Source: an uncultured Hungatella sp. (GTDB lineage: Bacteria; Bacillota; Clostridia; Lachnospirales; Lachnospiraceae). From it: a DNA stretch of 64,000 bases. Below, piece after piece: positions 1 to 8,638 of the stretch; position 1 is the stretch's first letter, and every line of letters starts with the position of its first letter. The stretch is from positions 62,001 through 126,000 of the forward strand of contig CATLBR010000005.1 in assembly GCA_949879795.1 (NCBI GenBank). The letters run 5' to 3'. The position numbers and the translations under genes are program-made. The notes beneath the pieces were generated by a model. That model did no database searches, was not told the DNA's origin, and was given only the letters and a program-made list of their open reading frames with translations.

Positions 1-539
1 TTTTAGATGTCTTTATGCGGGGGATGAACGGGGTCGATCTGGGCAGCGAGATACGGAGAGGTCTGGACAATGAGGAGGTTCATCTGGTGTATGTGACCAT
101 GATTACAAACCATCTGGAACTGCTGTTTCAAAACAGGCCTCTGGGACTGATCAGGAAACCGGTGCCCAGGGAGGAAGTGTACCGGGTCGCGGATTACGCC
201 AGACGGCTGGAGACAAGGTTTCAGAGATGCTTTCTGTACCGGAAAGAGAAAATCATTTACCAGGTAGCGTACCAGGAGATTTGCTATTTTCAGAGCGTGG
301 GAAGAAAGATCGAGATACATTCCACAAACGGAGTGTACGAATTTTACGGGAAGCTGTCATCGATTCTGGAGAGAGGGCTTCCGGTACAGTTTATTCAGAT
401 ACACAAATCGTATATCATCAACCGAGATTATGTGGTCTGGCAGAGTTCCAAGAGAGTGTGCATGAAGAATGAGAAGGGATGCCTGTCCATCAGCCGGCCC
501 TACCGCAGGACCGCCTTGTGGTGGACGGACGGCATGTAG
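1..539 (+). CDS. LytTR-family response regulator (5' truncated)
   Basis: The frame is open from the left edge, so the true start lies outside the window. What remains is the end of a CheY-like receiver followed by a LytTR DNA-binding domain. The text LDVFMRGMNG at bases 3-32 matches the phospho-acceptor strand of receivers, with the likely phosphorylated Asp at bases 6-8. The last ~100 residues, from RKEKIIYQ through IQIHKSYIINRDYV, have the LytTR pattern of AgrA/VirR-type activators, in which the HKSYIVN-like segment is conserved. Such proteins bind direct repeats near promoters and usually pair with a HPK10-type sensor kinase, which would be upstream. The gene ends well before a strong terminator. 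Its target genes cannot be judged from here. Confidence 0.88.
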   Translation, partial: LDVFMRGMNGVDLGSEIRRGLDNEEVHLVYVTMITNHLELLFQNRPLGLIRKPVPREEVYRVADYARRLETRFQRCFLYRKEKIIYQVAYQEICYFQSVGRKIEIHSTNGVYEFYGKLSSILERGLPVQFIQIHKSYIINRDYVVWQSSKRVCMKNEKGCLSISRPYRRTALWWTDGM

Positions 540-685
540 ATGTCTGATTTTGCCGGACAGGGTGCTAAAAATGACAGGAGTGAACCAGAAAGCGGGGGGA
601 TGTGGTAAGATATCAGTGACATGCTGCTGCAGTTTTGGCAAAGCCGCCTGGGGTCCTCAGCAGGGCAGCTTTCAGGGCAGATGTC

Positions 686-720
686 AAAAGTCCGGAATTC
701 GGGGGTTTTCCGGACTTTTT
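686..720 (+). terminator. Rho-independent terminator
   Basis: A perfect 12-bp stem (left arm 686-697, right arm 708-719) encloses a 10-base loop and ends in a run of T. It closes the transcript of the LytTR regulator, whose stop codon is about 145 bases upstream. The space between stop and stem holds no convincing gene. Confidence 0.85.
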
Positions 721-724
721 AGGA

Positions 725-753
725 TTGATTTTCCACAATGTTTTATGTAAAAT
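725..753 (+). promoter_or_regulatory. sigma-A promoter for the metY-like gene
   Basis: TTGATT and TAAAAT are separated by 17 bases, directly after the preceding terminator and about 40 bases before the start codon at 792. I see no SAM riboswitch or T-box in the short leader. Confidence 0.65.
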
Positions 754-791
754 AAGGAAGAAAATCGTTTATAGCCGGAGGAGGACACAAT

Positions 792-2069
792 ATGAGCGGG
801 AAACAGTCACTAGATACTATCTGTATACAGGGAGGATGGCAGCCGAAGAACGGAGAACCCAGGGTTCTGCCCATATACCAGAGTACAACATTCAAATACG
901 AGACCAGCGAACAGATGGGGCGTCTGTTTGATCTGGAGGAGAACGGATACTTTTACACCAGACTGGCCAACCCCACAAACGACGCGGTGGCGGACAAGAT
1001 CTGCAGGCTGGAGGGAGGAGCGGCAGCCATGCTCACCTCGTCGGGCCAGGCTGCCAATATGTACGCTGTCTTGAATATATGTTCGGCCGGGGACCATGTG
1101 GTCAGCGCCGCCACCATCTACGGAGGCACTTCCAACCTCTTTACCGTGACTCTGAAGCGGTTCGGGATCCAGTGTACTCTGGTAGATCCGGACGCGCCGG
1201 AGGAGGAACTGGAGAAGGCTTTTCAGGACAACACAAAGGCGGTGTTCGGGGAGACTATCGCAAATCCCGCTCTTGTGGTTCTGGATCTGGAGAAATTTGC
1301 CCGTCTGGCCCACAGCCACGGGGTTCCGTTTATCGTGGACAACACCTTCGCCACCCCCATAAACTGCCGCCCCATAGAGTGGGGGGCCGACATCGTGACC
1401 CACTCCACCACCAAGTACATGGACGGACACGCCATGGCTGTGGGTGGCTGTATCGTGGACAGCGGTAATTTTGACTGGGAGGCCCACAGCAGCAAGTTTC
1501 CGGGCCTGACTACCCCGGATGAGTCCTATCACGGGGTGGTGTATACCCAAAGGTTCGGAAAGGCCGCCTACATCACAAAGGCCACGGCCCAGCTGATGCG
1601 GGACATGGGTTCCATCCAGTCGCCTCAGAACGCATTCCTGCTGAACATCGGGCTGGAGACACTGCACCTGAGAATGCCCAGACACTGCGAGAATGCCCTG
1701 AAAGTGGCGGAGTATCTCAAATCCAGAGAAGATGTGGCGTGGGTGAAGTATCCTGGCCTTGCAGGGGACAGATATTATGATCTGGCGAAGAAGTATATGC
1801 CTGACGGGACCTGCGGCGTCATCTCCTTCGGCCTGAAGGGAGGAAGAGCCGCGGCGGCAGAGTTTATGGACCGGCTGAAACTGGCGGCTATCGTGACCCA
1901 TGTGGCGGATGCCCGCACCTCCGTGCTCCACCCTGCCAGCCATACCCACCGTCAGCTCAGCGACGAGCAGCTGGTTGAGGCGGGAGTGGACCCTGCGCTG
2001 ATCAGGCTCAGCGTGGGTATCGAAGGTGTAGAGGATATTATCGAGGATATCGCCCAGGCTCTGGCCTGA
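792..2069 (+). CDS. metY: O-acetylhomoserine sulfhydrylase (Cys/Met PLP enzyme)
   Basis: This 425-residue protein belongs to the Cys/Met metabolism PLP-dependent family. Family members of this size that carry YTRLANPTNDAVADKICRLEGG-like text are O-acetylhomoserine (thiol)-lyases, making homocysteine from O-acetylhomoserine and sulfide in the cytoplasm. The PLP-binding lysine is Lys208 in the segment THSTTKYMDGH. The C-terminal RLSVGIEG motif is the usual substrate-carboxylate site. The start is fixed by a strong GGAGGA ribosome site 8-10 bases upstream. The gene is monocistronic, with its own promoter and a weak hairpin after the stop. Cystathionine gamma-synthase (about 380 residues) or methionine gamma-lyase are less likely alternatives because of length. 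Confidence 0.85.
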   Translation: MSGKQSLDTICIQGGWQPKNGEPRVLPIYQSTTFKYETSEQMGRLFDLEENGYFYTRLANPTNDAVADKICRLEGGAAAMLTSSGQAANMYAVLNICSAGDHVVSAATIYGGTSNLFTVTLKRFGIQCTLVDPDAPEEELEKAFQDNTKAVFGETIANPALVVLDLEKFARLAHSHGVPFIVDNTFATPINCRPIEWGADIVTHSTTKYMDGHAMAVGGCIVDSGNFDWEAHSSKFPGLTTPDESYHGVVYTQRFGKAAYITKATAQLMRDMGSIQSPQNAFLLNIGLETLHLRMPRHCENALKVAEYLKSREDVAWVKYPGLAGDRYYDLAKKYMPDGTCGVISFGLKGGRAAAAEFMDRLKLAAIVTHVADARTSVLHPASHTHRQLSDEQLVEAGVDPALIRLSVGIEGVEDIIEDIAQALA

Positions 2070-2073
2070 TGTC

Positions 2074-2095
2074 TGCGGATTGCTCCGCATTTCTT
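2074..2095 (+). terminator. Weak terminator-like hairpin
   Basis: A 6-bp stem (TGCGGA / TCCGCA) with a 4-base loop is followed by a T-rich stretch just after the metY-like stop codon. The stem is short, so termination may be incomplete. Confidence 0.4.
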
Positions 2096-2141
2096 ACATG
2101 ACCTTTTGCTCCTGACATCTTGGTATTATTTTATAAAATAC

Positions 2142-2170
2142 TTGCCTTTTCCCGCTCCCGGTCGTATAAT
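2142..2170 (+). promoter_or_regulatory. sigma-A promoter for ribU
   Basis: TTGCCT and a perfect TATAAT are separated by 17 bases. The predicted start point lies about 15 bases before the FMN riboswitch aptamer, as expected for a riboswitch-led transcript. Confidence 0.75.
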
Positions 2171-2190
2171 AAGTGACGTAAACGAAATGA

Positions 2191-2301
2191 ATCTTCGGGG
2201 CGGAGTGAAATTCTCCACCGGCGGTAAAAGTCCGCGAGCCGTGCATACGGTTGATTTGGTGCAATTCCAAAACCGACAGTATAGTCTGGATGAGAGAAGA
2301 A
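2191..2301 (+). ncRNA. FMN riboswitch (RFN element)
   Basis: The conserved RFN blocks are present in order: TTCGGGGCGGAGTGAAATTC, then ACCGGCGGTAAAAGTCCGCG, then GATTTGGTGCAATTCC and ACCGACAGTATAGTCTGGATG, closed by GAGAGAAGA. These are the invariant pieces of the six-helix FMN aptamer. A strong terminator stem follows about 40 bases later, and the next gene encodes a riboflavin transporter. By analogy to the family, FMN binding should favour the terminator and shut off ribU. Confidence 0.96.
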
Positions 2302-2342
2302 GCGGCATGTTTCACGGAGCGGAACAGATTTTGCGGCGTATG

Positions 2343-2376
2343 GCCCTGGATATCGGAAGGTATTCGGGGCTTTTTT
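2343..2376 (+). terminator. Riboswitch expression-platform terminator
   Basis: A 12-bp stem with several GU pairs (arms 2343-2354 and 2359-2370) has a GGAA tetraloop and is followed by six T. It sits between the FMN aptamer and ribU, so it is the expected OFF structure of the riboswitch. Confidence 0.88.
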
Positions 2377-2457
2377 CAGGTTCTCAGGGTTCTGCCTCCC
2401 GGGCGAAAGCTACAATTCCTCAAAAGAAGATTCCCGGAACAAAGGAGGATAAGTAAG

Positions 2458-3072
2458 ATGAAAGCAGTAAGCGCGGCAAAGACAAAAAAACTTTTGGATG
2501 TGAGAAACGTGGTGCTCATGGGTATGCTGGGGGCCATCGGAGCTGTTCTGATGTTGTTTGAGTTTCCTCTTCCCTTTATTGCGCCGTCTTTTTACGGACT
2601 GGACTTAAGTGAGATCCCGGTGCTGGTGGGAGCCTTCGCCATGGGACCCGTGGCCGGTGGGATCATCGAGGCGGTGAAGATTCTGGTGAAGCTGGTGTTA
2701 AAGCCGACTTCCACAGGCTTTGTGGGGGAGTTTGCCAATTTTTGTATCGGATGCGCCCTGGTTCTGCCCGCTGGGATTATTTACAAGATGAAGAAGACCA
2801 AAAAGGGAGCCGCCATAGGCATGATCGTGGGAACAGTCTCCATGGCTCTGGTGGGGGCTGTGTTAAACGCCCTGGTTATGCTTCCCTTCTATTCCAATTT
2901 TATGCCCCTGGAGAAGATCATTGAGGCAGGCGCCGCCATCAATCCTGGCATCAGCAGTGTGTGGACCTTCGTGTTTCTGGCGGTGGCTCCCTTCAATCTG
3001 ATCAAAGGCGCTCTGGTGTCGTTAGTCACCACCTTGATCTACAAAAGAATCAGCGTGGTCATTCACGGTTAA
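2458..3072 (+). CDS. ribU: Riboflavin ECF transporter S-component RibU
   Basis: This 204-residue, very hydrophobic protein has about six membrane segments and is of RibU size. It is the substrate-capturing S-component of an energy-coupling-factor importer and works with a shared EcfA-A'-T module encoded elsewhere. Identification rests on its FMN riboswitch plus family-like text (LMLFEFPLPFIAPSFYGLDL near residues 35-55, FANFCIGCALVLPAGIIY near 90-105). The start is chosen for the ribosome site AAAGGAGGA 8 bases upstream. A longer reading frame from 2251 would run through the riboswitch and is rejected. The gene is monocistronic. Confidence 0.92.
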   Translation: MKAVSAAKTKKLLDVRNVVLMGMLGAIGAVLMLFEFPLPFIAPSFYGLDLSEIPVLVGAFAMGPVAGGIIEAVKILVKLVLKPTSTGFVGEFANFCIGCALVLPAGIIYKMKKTKKGAAIGMIVGTVSMALVGAVLNALVMLPFYSNFMPLEKIIEAGAAINPGISSVWTFVFLAVAPFNLIKGALVSLVTTLIYKRISVVIHG

Positions 3073-3094
3073 AAAGCCGGGATTTTCCTCCTGC

Positions 3095-3123
3095 TTGTCA
3101 TTTTTGCCATTATAAGATAGAAT
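3095..3123 (+). promoter_or_regulatory. sigma-A promoter for cardiolipin synthase
   Basis: TTGTCA and TAGAAT are separated by 17 bases, between the ribU stop and the synthase start at 3158. Confidence 0.65.
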
Positions 3124-3157
3124 AGATGGAAAAATGACAGGTCAGGAGGCTTTTTTT

Positions 3158-4711
3158 ATGAAGGACTACGAAAGAAAACTGAGGAGTTTGCTGCGCATTG
3201 TGTTTGGCCGTACCGCTTACGTGGTGGTCTTCCTTCTGATTCAGGTGGGCATCCTGTTTGGCATCATGCGGTGGCTGAGAGATTATTCCCTGTATGTCTA
3301 TGCCGCGCTGATTGTCCTGGGCGGCGTCACCTGTATCTACATTATCAACAAGAGGGACAATCCCAGCTTTAAGCTGGGCTGGATCATACCTATTCTGGTG
3401 TTCCCCGTATTCGGGACTCTGCTCTACATCATGATCGAGGCGGACCTGGGAAGCAGGATGTACGCCAGGAGGGCCAACGAGCTGGTGGAGGACACGAAAG
3501 ATTTTTTAAAGCAGGACAAGGACGTGGCAGAGCACCTTCGGCAGGCGGACCAAAGGATGGCCACCCTGGCCGAGTACATGGCCCATAAGGGGGGATTCCC
3601 TGTCTATGAGAACACGGATGTAACCTATTTTCCCTGCGGAGAAGACAAATTTGAGAGACTCCTGGAGGAACTTAAAAAGGCAGAACGGTTTATTTTTCTG
3701 GAGTATTTTATAGTGGAGCGGGGATTTATGTGGGATTCCATCCTGGAGATTCTGGAGCAGAAAGTGAAAGAGGGGGTGGAGGTCCGGTTTATGTACGACG
3801 GTATGTGCTCCCTGGTACTTCTTCCCTGGAGATACCCGAAAAAGATGGAGGAGAAGGGGATCCGCTGCCAGGCCTTTGCCCCCGTCCGTCCCATGCTGTC
3901 CACATACCAGAATAACCGGGACCACAGAAAGATCGTGGTTATCGACGGCCACACCGCTTTTACCGGAGGAATCAACCTGGCTGACGAGTATATCAATAAG
4001 AAGCCCAGGTTCGGATACTGGAAGGACACGGCGGTGATGGTGAAGGGGGAGGCTGTGAAAAGTTTTACCGTGATGTTCCTTCAGAACTGGAATATCTGGG
4101 AGAAGCAGCCTGTCTCCTGCGAGAAGTATCTGATCTCCGCCGATGTGCCGTCTTCGAAAGGGCAGGGGTTTGTCATGCCTTTCGGCGATACGCCTCTGGA
4201 CCATGAGCCGGTAGGAAAATATGTGTATATGGATATTCTCTATGAGGCGAAAGAGTATGTGCACATAATGACTCCATACCTGATTCTGGATGACGAGATG
4301 TTAAACGCCCTGATTTTCACGGCAAAGAGGGGGGTGGAGGTGATCATCATCATGCCCCATATTCCGGATAAAAAATACGCCTTTTTCCTGGCCCACACCT
4401 ACTACCAGGAGCTGCTGGACGGCGGGGTGAAGATATGGGAATTCACTCCCGGCTTCGTCCACGCCAAGGTGTTCACCAGCGACGGGGAGAAAGCGGTGGT
4501 GGGGACCATCAATCTGGATTTCCGCAGCCTGTACCATCATTTTGAGTGTGCCGCCTACATGTACAGGAATAAGGTGGTGGCAGATGTGGAGGCAGATTTC
4601 CAGAAGACCCTGGGACAGTGTCAGGAGATCACAAAAGAGATCTGCAGGGCCTATCCCTTCTATGAAAAAGTGGCGGGGCGGGGGCTCAGGCTTATCGCGC
4701 CTCTCATGTAA
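3158..4711 (+). CDS. cls: Cardiolipin synthase
   Basis: This 517-residue membrane enzyme joins two phosphatidylglycerol molecules into cardiolipin plus glycerol. Two or three N-terminal membrane segments (residues ~15-80, including a PLD-nuclease N-terminal type region) precede two phospholipase-D catalytic motifs. The first is HRKIVVIDG with His256 and Lys258; the second is HAKVFTSDG with His435 and Lys437. Both HxK(x)4D signatures are intact and the length is normal for ClsA-type enzymes. The start is set by AGGAGG 8 bases upstream; an in-frame ATG at 3134 lacks a ribosome site. The gene appears monocistronic. Confidence 0.93.
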   Translation: MKDYERKLRSLLRIVFGRTAYVVVFLLIQVGILFGIMRWLRDYSLYVYAALIVLGGVTCIYIINKRDNPSFKLGWIIPILVFPVFGTLLYIMIEADLGSRMYARRANELVEDTKDFLKQDKDVAEHLRQADQRMATLAEYMAHKGGFPVYENTDVTYFPCGEDKFERLLEELKKAERFIFLEYFIVERGFMWDSILEILEQKVKEGVEVRFMYDGMCSLVLLPWRYPKKMEEKGIRCQAFAPVRPMLSTYQNNRDHRKIVVIDGHTAFTGGINLADEYINKKPRFGYWKDTAVMVKGEAVKSFTVMFLQNWNIWEKQPVSCEKYLISADVPSSKGQGFVMPFGDTPLDHEPVGKYVYMDILYEAKEYVHIMTPYLILDDEMLNALIFTAKRGVEVIIIMPHIPDKKYAFFLAHTYYQELLDGGVKIWEFTPGFVHAKVFTSDGEKAVVGTINLDFRSLYHHFECAAYMYRNKVVADVEADFQKTLGQCQEITKEICRAYPFYEKVAGRGLRLIAPLM

Positions 4712-4771
4712 GCTGCCAGAAAATACAGGCTGTTGGAAAAATTGGAAAATGAACACATAATGAACACACAA

Positions 4772-4799
4772 TAGACACAATTCCCTGATAAAGTAAGAT
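4772..4799 (+). promoter_or_regulatory. Possible sigma-A promoter for SLH/MacAB operon
   Basis: TAGACA and TAAGAT are separated by 16 bases, 47 bases before the SLH gene start. The match is imperfect. Confidence 0.4.
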
Positions 4800-4845
4800 G
4801 CATAACAGACCAGTGCACTAAAAACGAATCCGGGAGGAGAGTCAT

Positions 4846-5943
4846 ATGAATCCACATCGATTGGCAGCCTGTGTGACAGTGGCTGCGGTTTTTGCCGCGA
4901 GTCTGCCGTTTTCGGCGGAGGCGGCAGACAACTATGAACTGAGAAAAAAGGTCGTCCGCCTCAGCGGAATTATGAACGTCACCGAGGACAACGGGCCGGT
5001 GAGCAGAGGGGAGTACGCCCAGATGCTGGTAAACGCCAGCACCTACAAGCAGGTGGCTCTCCAGGCCAGCGCCACGGCCGTGTTCTCCGACGTTCCCGCC
5101 GGCAGTTCTCAGGCATCGGCGGTGCGCATCGCCTGTGAGAACGGATGGATGGTGGGATATCTGGGAGGGCAGTTCCGCCCGGACCAGCAGATCACTCTCC
5201 AGGAGGCGGTCAGGGGGATCCTGGCCCTTCTGGGATATACGGATGAGGATTTTTCAGGAAATCAGATTAACGGGAGATGGGCGGAATACGGTTATCTGGA
5301 GCTGGGTGAGAACATCGGAAAGGAGCCCCTGGAGGTTCTGACCCAGTCCGATTGTGTCAATCTGTTTTACAACCTTCTGTGCGCCAAGACCACAGGCGGG
5401 AGAGATTACTGCACGGTCCTGGGCTATGAGCTGTCCGAGGACGGTGAGGTGAATCCCCTTACCATCGCGGACAACGAGCTGAAAGGTCCAAAGGTGGTGA
5501 AGAAAAATTATACCCTTGACGACTATCTGCCTTTTAAGGTCAGCGAGGCCACCTTCTATCTGGACGGCCAGATGTCCTCTCTGGAGAGGGTAAAACAGGC
5601 AAAACAGGACGGATTTGTGGTGATCTACTACAACACCAACACAAAGACCGTGTGGGTATACAGCGTCAACGGGGAGAGCGGGCTGGAAGGAACCAACATG
5701 GTGGCGGTGAAGGGGGAGATCAGCGGGATCTTCTACAGCTCCACCAATGTGATGAACCCCAGCGTGGTTATGCTGGAAGAGTACGGCGACGCGGAATTCC
5801 GCCTGAGAGATTCGGATGTTCAGTTTGCGTTTTCCATCTACGGGGAACTGCAGGTGGGCGACCAGGTGATTCTGATCTGTGAGAAGTCGGGAGGCAGCGA
5901 CGGCACGGACTCCTACACGGTGACTGACTACATTGAATATTGA
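4846..5943 (+). CDS. Secreted SLH-domain protein
   Basis: This 365-residue protein has a Sec-type signal peptide (hydrophobic residues ~8-25, likely cleavage after AEA). S-layer homology-like text follows, for example VSRGEYAQMLVNA, FSDVPAGSSQASAVRIACENGWMVGYLGGQFRPDQQITLQEAV and a weaker third repeat to about residue 185. SLH domains hold proteins on the wall through pyruvylated polymers. The C-terminal ~180 residues are not recognised. The gene is the first of four tightly packed genes (11 bases to the next), followed by an adaptor, ATPase and permease of a MacAB-like exporter. It may be a wall-side partner of that pump, which is inference from context. Confidence 0.82.
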   Translation: MNPHRLAACVTVAAVFAASLPFSAEAADNYELRKKVVRLSGIMNVTEDNGPVSRGEYAQMLVNASTYKQVALQASATAVFSDVPAGSSQASAVRIACENGWMVGYLGGQFRPDQQITLQEAVRGILALLGYTDEDFSGNQINGRWAEYGYLELGENIGKEPLEVLTQSDCVNLFYNLLCAKTTGGRDYCTVLGYELSEDGEVNPLTIADNELKGPKVVKKNYTLDDYLPFKVSEATFYLDGQMSSLERVKQAKQDGFVVIYYNTNTKTVWVYSVNGESGLEGTNMVAVKGEISGIFYSSTNVMNPSVVMLEEYGDAEFRLRDSDVQFAFSIYGELQVGDQVILICEKSGGSDGTDSYTVTDYIEY

Positions 5944-5954
5944 CGGGGGCGGCC

Positions 5955-7916
5955 ATGGCAGAACATGATAAGAAGAACAGCGGCAGAGATGCAAGATTGG
6001 CAGATCAGAACAGCAGGGAGCAGAACGGCCGGGCGGAGAGCGGCAAAGCGGTAAAGGAGAGAAAACAGGAGAAGGGGGCGCTTCCGGAGCAGAAGAACGA
6101 GGTGGGATTTAGGGACAACGGTGAGGGAAACCAGGTGGAAATCAGAGCGGGGAAGGCAGGAAACCAGGTGGACACCGGGGGCAGGACAAAAAAGAAAAAG
6201 AGGAGAAGAGGAGGCAGGCTGACGGGAAAGCAGAAGGCTGTGAGAGCCGCTGCCGTCCTGGGGGTGATTGCCCTGGCGGCAGCGGGCTTCAGGCAGTACT
6301 CCCTGAAGGCGTCGGCTCCGGCGGGGGACGTGGCGGCTCAGAAGACAGCAGGGGTACAGAAGATGAGCATCGTCTCATCCCTGTCCTCGTCAGGCAGTCT
6401 GTCCCCCAAGGATACCTACAACATCACATCTCTGGTGTCGGGGGATGTGGTCACCGCTGACTTCGAGGAGGGGGATGTGGTGACGGAGGGACAGATACTC
6501 TACGTTATCGACGGGTCATCTGTGGAGACGGAGCTGAACACGGCCCAGAATTCCTTGGAGCGGGCCCGGACCAGCTATGAGCTGGCACAGGAAAACTACA
6601 ACCAGGCCCTGGCAGACTACAGCGGCAACACTTACAAGTCCACGGAAACCGGTTTTATAAAAACTCTCTACGTGAAAGCAGGCGACAAGGTGAGCACAGG
6701 GACAAAGCTGGCGGATGTGTACAACAATCAGGTGATGAAGATGAAGGTTCCCTTCCTCAGCACGGACGCCGCGTTTATCGGAGTGGGCAACGACGCCCTG
6801 ATCACCATGTCCGATACAGGTGAGCAGATCGGAGGACGGGTGAGCGCGGTGAGCAACATGGAGGGAACTCTGTCAGGAGGACGGCTGGTGCGCTACGTCA
6901 CTGTGGAGGTGGCCAATCCCGGCGGACTGACCGAGGCGTCCTGGGCCACGGTACAGGTGGGAGATTTTGTCTGTGCCCAGGAGAGCACTTTCGAGCCTTC
7001 CCTGGACACGGTGATGAGCGCGGATATCTCAGGAAGCGTGGAGATCGCCGCGGTTCTTGTAAATGAAGGGGATTACATCGGAAAGGGCAGTCCCTTTTTC
7101 AAGATGACCGACAAGTCGGCTCAGAACCTTATCAGATCTTATAAAAATTCCATGGACCAGGCCCAGGAAACTTTGGAGTCCTCCCAGAGCAGACTCACCA
7201 CCACCCAGGATTCCTACGAAAATTATACCATCACAGCGCCTATCTCCGGCACGGTGATCACCAAGAATACCAAGGCGGGAGACAAGATCAGCGCGGGAGG
7301 CAACAACACGGCCACTCTGGCGGTGATCTACGATCTGTCCCAGCTGACTTTCGAGATGTCCGTGGATGAGCTTGACGTAGGCAGTGTGGCGGTGGGGCAG
7401 TCTGTGGAGGTGACCGCGGATGCTTTTGAAGGTCAGACGTTTTCCGGCAAGGTTACCAATATAAGTCTTGCCAGTTCCTACTCCAACGGCGTCACCAACT
7501 ATCCGGTGACGGTTACCCTGGACGAGACAGGAGATCTGCTGCCCGGCATGAATGTGGACGGCAATATCATCCTGGATCAGGCGGAGGATGTTCTGGTGAT
7601 TCCTGTGGATTCTCTGATGAGAGGCAATCGGGTTTACATAAAAGACGAGTCCGTGACCCAGGCCGACGGGCCTGTCCCTGCGGGATTCAGGGCAGTGGAG
7701 GTGGAGACAGGACTGATGAACGACGACTATGTGGAGATTGTATCCGGACTGTCCGAGGGAGATCAGGTCTACGTGTCCGAGTCTTCCCAGACCGGAGGCT
7801 TCATGATGCCCGGCGGTATGGGCGGTCCCGGCGGTATGGGCGGCCCCGGCGGCATGGGAAGTCCCGGGGGCGGAAATTCCGGCGGCAGAGGCGGCATGGG
7901 CGGCCAAAGGCCATAA
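5955..7916 (+). CDS. ABC exporter membrane-fusion (MacA/HlyD-like) subunit
   Basis: This 653-residue adaptor has an unusually long, charged N-terminal tail (residues 1-91, with a Lys/Arg cluster near 78-88). One membrane segment follows at ~96-112, then biotin/lipoyl-like halves around a helical hairpin, beta-barrel and membrane-proximal domains typical of RND/MacA adaptors. The C-terminus is a Gly/Met/Pro repeat tail (GGMGGPGGMGGPGG type) of about 38 residues. Such proteins carry substrates out of the cell envelope together with a MacB-type pump, encoded next. The ATG at 5955 is chosen; an upstream TTG at 5940 overlapping the previous stop is a weaker choice. The substrate is unknown. Confidence 0.85.
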   Translation: MAEHDKKNSGRDARLADQNSREQNGRAESGKAVKERKQEKGALPEQKNEVGFRDNGEGNQVEIRAGKAGNQVDTGGRTKKKKRRRGGRLTGKQKAVRAAAVLGVIALAAAGFRQYSLKASAPAGDVAAQKTAGVQKMSIVSSLSSSGSLSPKDTYNITSLVSGDVVTADFEEGDVVTEGQILYVIDGSSVETELNTAQNSLERARTSYELAQENYNQALADYSGNTYKSTETGFIKTLYVKAGDKVSTGTKLADVYNNQVMKMKVPFLSTDAAFIGVGNDALITMSDTGEQIGGRVSAVSNMEGTLSGGRLVRYVTVEVANPGGLTEASWATVQVGDFVCAQESTFEPSLDTVMSADISGSVEIAAVLVNEGDYIGKGSPFFKMTDKSAQNLIRSYKNSMDQAQETLESSQSRLTTTQDSYENYTITAPISGTVITKNTKAGDKISAGGNNTATLAVIYDLSQLTFEMSVDELDVGSVAVGQSVEVTADAFEGQTFSGKVTNISLASSYSNGVTNYPVTVTLDETGDLLPGMNVDGNIILDQAEDVLVIPVDSLMRGNRVYIKDESVTQADGPVPAGFRAVEVETGLMNDDYVEIVSGLSEGDQVYVSESSQTGGFMMPGGMGGPGGMGGPGGMGSPGGGNSGGRGGMGGQRP

Positions 7917-7930
7917 GGGGGAAGGCTGAT

Positions 7931-8638
7931 ATGGGAACGGCACTCATAGAATTGAGACATATTTATAAAATCTATCAGATGGGCTCCGAGGAGGTGCGGG
8001 CCAGCGACGACGTGAGTCTGACCATCGATCGGGGAGAGTTTGTGGCTATCGTGGGAAAGTCGGGGAGCGGCAAATCCACCCTGATGAACATCATCGGAGC
8101 CCTGGATGTGCCCACGGAGGGAGAGTACCTTCTGGGCGGGGAGGATACCGGCGAGATGAGTGATGACCAGCTGGCTCACATCCGCAACAAGATGATCGGC
8201 TTTATCTTCCAGCAGTACAATCTGCTGCCCAAGCTGAATCTTTTGGAGAACGTGGAGCTTCCCCTGCTCTATGCGGGGGTGGCTGCCCAGGAGCGGAGAG
8301 AGCGGGCTATGGAATCCCTGAGAAGGGTGGGACTGGAGGACAAGTGGAAGAATCTCCCAGCTCAGCTGTCCGGCGGGCAGCAGCAGAGAGTGTCCATCGC
8401 CAGGGCACTGGCGGGGAACCCGTCCCTGATTTTGGCCGACGAGCCTACGGGAGCTCTTGATTCCCGGACCAGCAGGGAGGTTCTGGATTTTCTGAAGGAG
8501 CTGAACGACGAGGGAAACACCATCATCATCATCACCCACGACAGCTCCATCGCCCTGGAGGCCAGGAGGGTGGTGCGGATCCATGACGGAAAGATTAATT
8601 TTGACGGAGATGTGAACGAGTATGCTGCAATCCTTTAA
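7931..8638 (+). CDS. ABC exporter ATPase (MacB/LolD-type)
   Basis: This 235-residue nucleotide-binding protein has Walker A GKSGSGKST (near residue 40), signature LSGGQQQR (near 146) and Walker B LILADEPTGALDS. The last is the text typical of the MacB/LolD/FtsE group. It powers the permease encoded immediately downstream, whose start codon lies inside this gene (17-base overlap, so translation is probably coupled). Together with the preceding adaptor it forms a three-part MacAB-like exporter. Candidate substrates include antimicrobial peptides or cell-envelope molecules, but nothing in the sequence decides. Confidence 0.93.
   Translation: MGTALIELRHIYKIYQMGSEEVRASDDVSLTIDRGEFVAIVGKSGSGKSTLMNIIGALDVPTEGEYLLGGEDTGEMSDDQLAHIRNKMIGFIFQQYNLLPKLNLLENVELPLLYAGVAAQERRERAMESLRRVGLEDKWKNLPAQLSGGQQQRVSIARALAGNPSLILADEPTGALDSRTSREVLDFLKELNDEGNTIIIITHDSSIALEARRVVRIHDGKINFDGDVNEYAAIL

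Noticed and set aside
540-791. A possible SAM riboswitch or T-box before the metY-like gene
   Set aside because: The region holds a terminator and a plain promoter. None of the conserved riboswitch or T-box sequences is present.
810-2090. A 426-codon open frame on the minus strand under the metY-like gene
   Set aside because: It is fully antisense to a gene with clear family motifs, has no ribosome site, and its translation has a biased, family-less composition.
2251-2457. An N-terminal extension of RibU
   Set aside because: The extension would be translated through the FMN riboswitch and its terminator, and the good ribosome site is at 2441.
7798-7914. Short tandem repeats rich in GGC/GGT that could suggest a CRISPR or a VNTR
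   Set aside because: The repeats encode the Gly/Met tail of the MacA-like adaptor in frame. There are no spacers of constant length.
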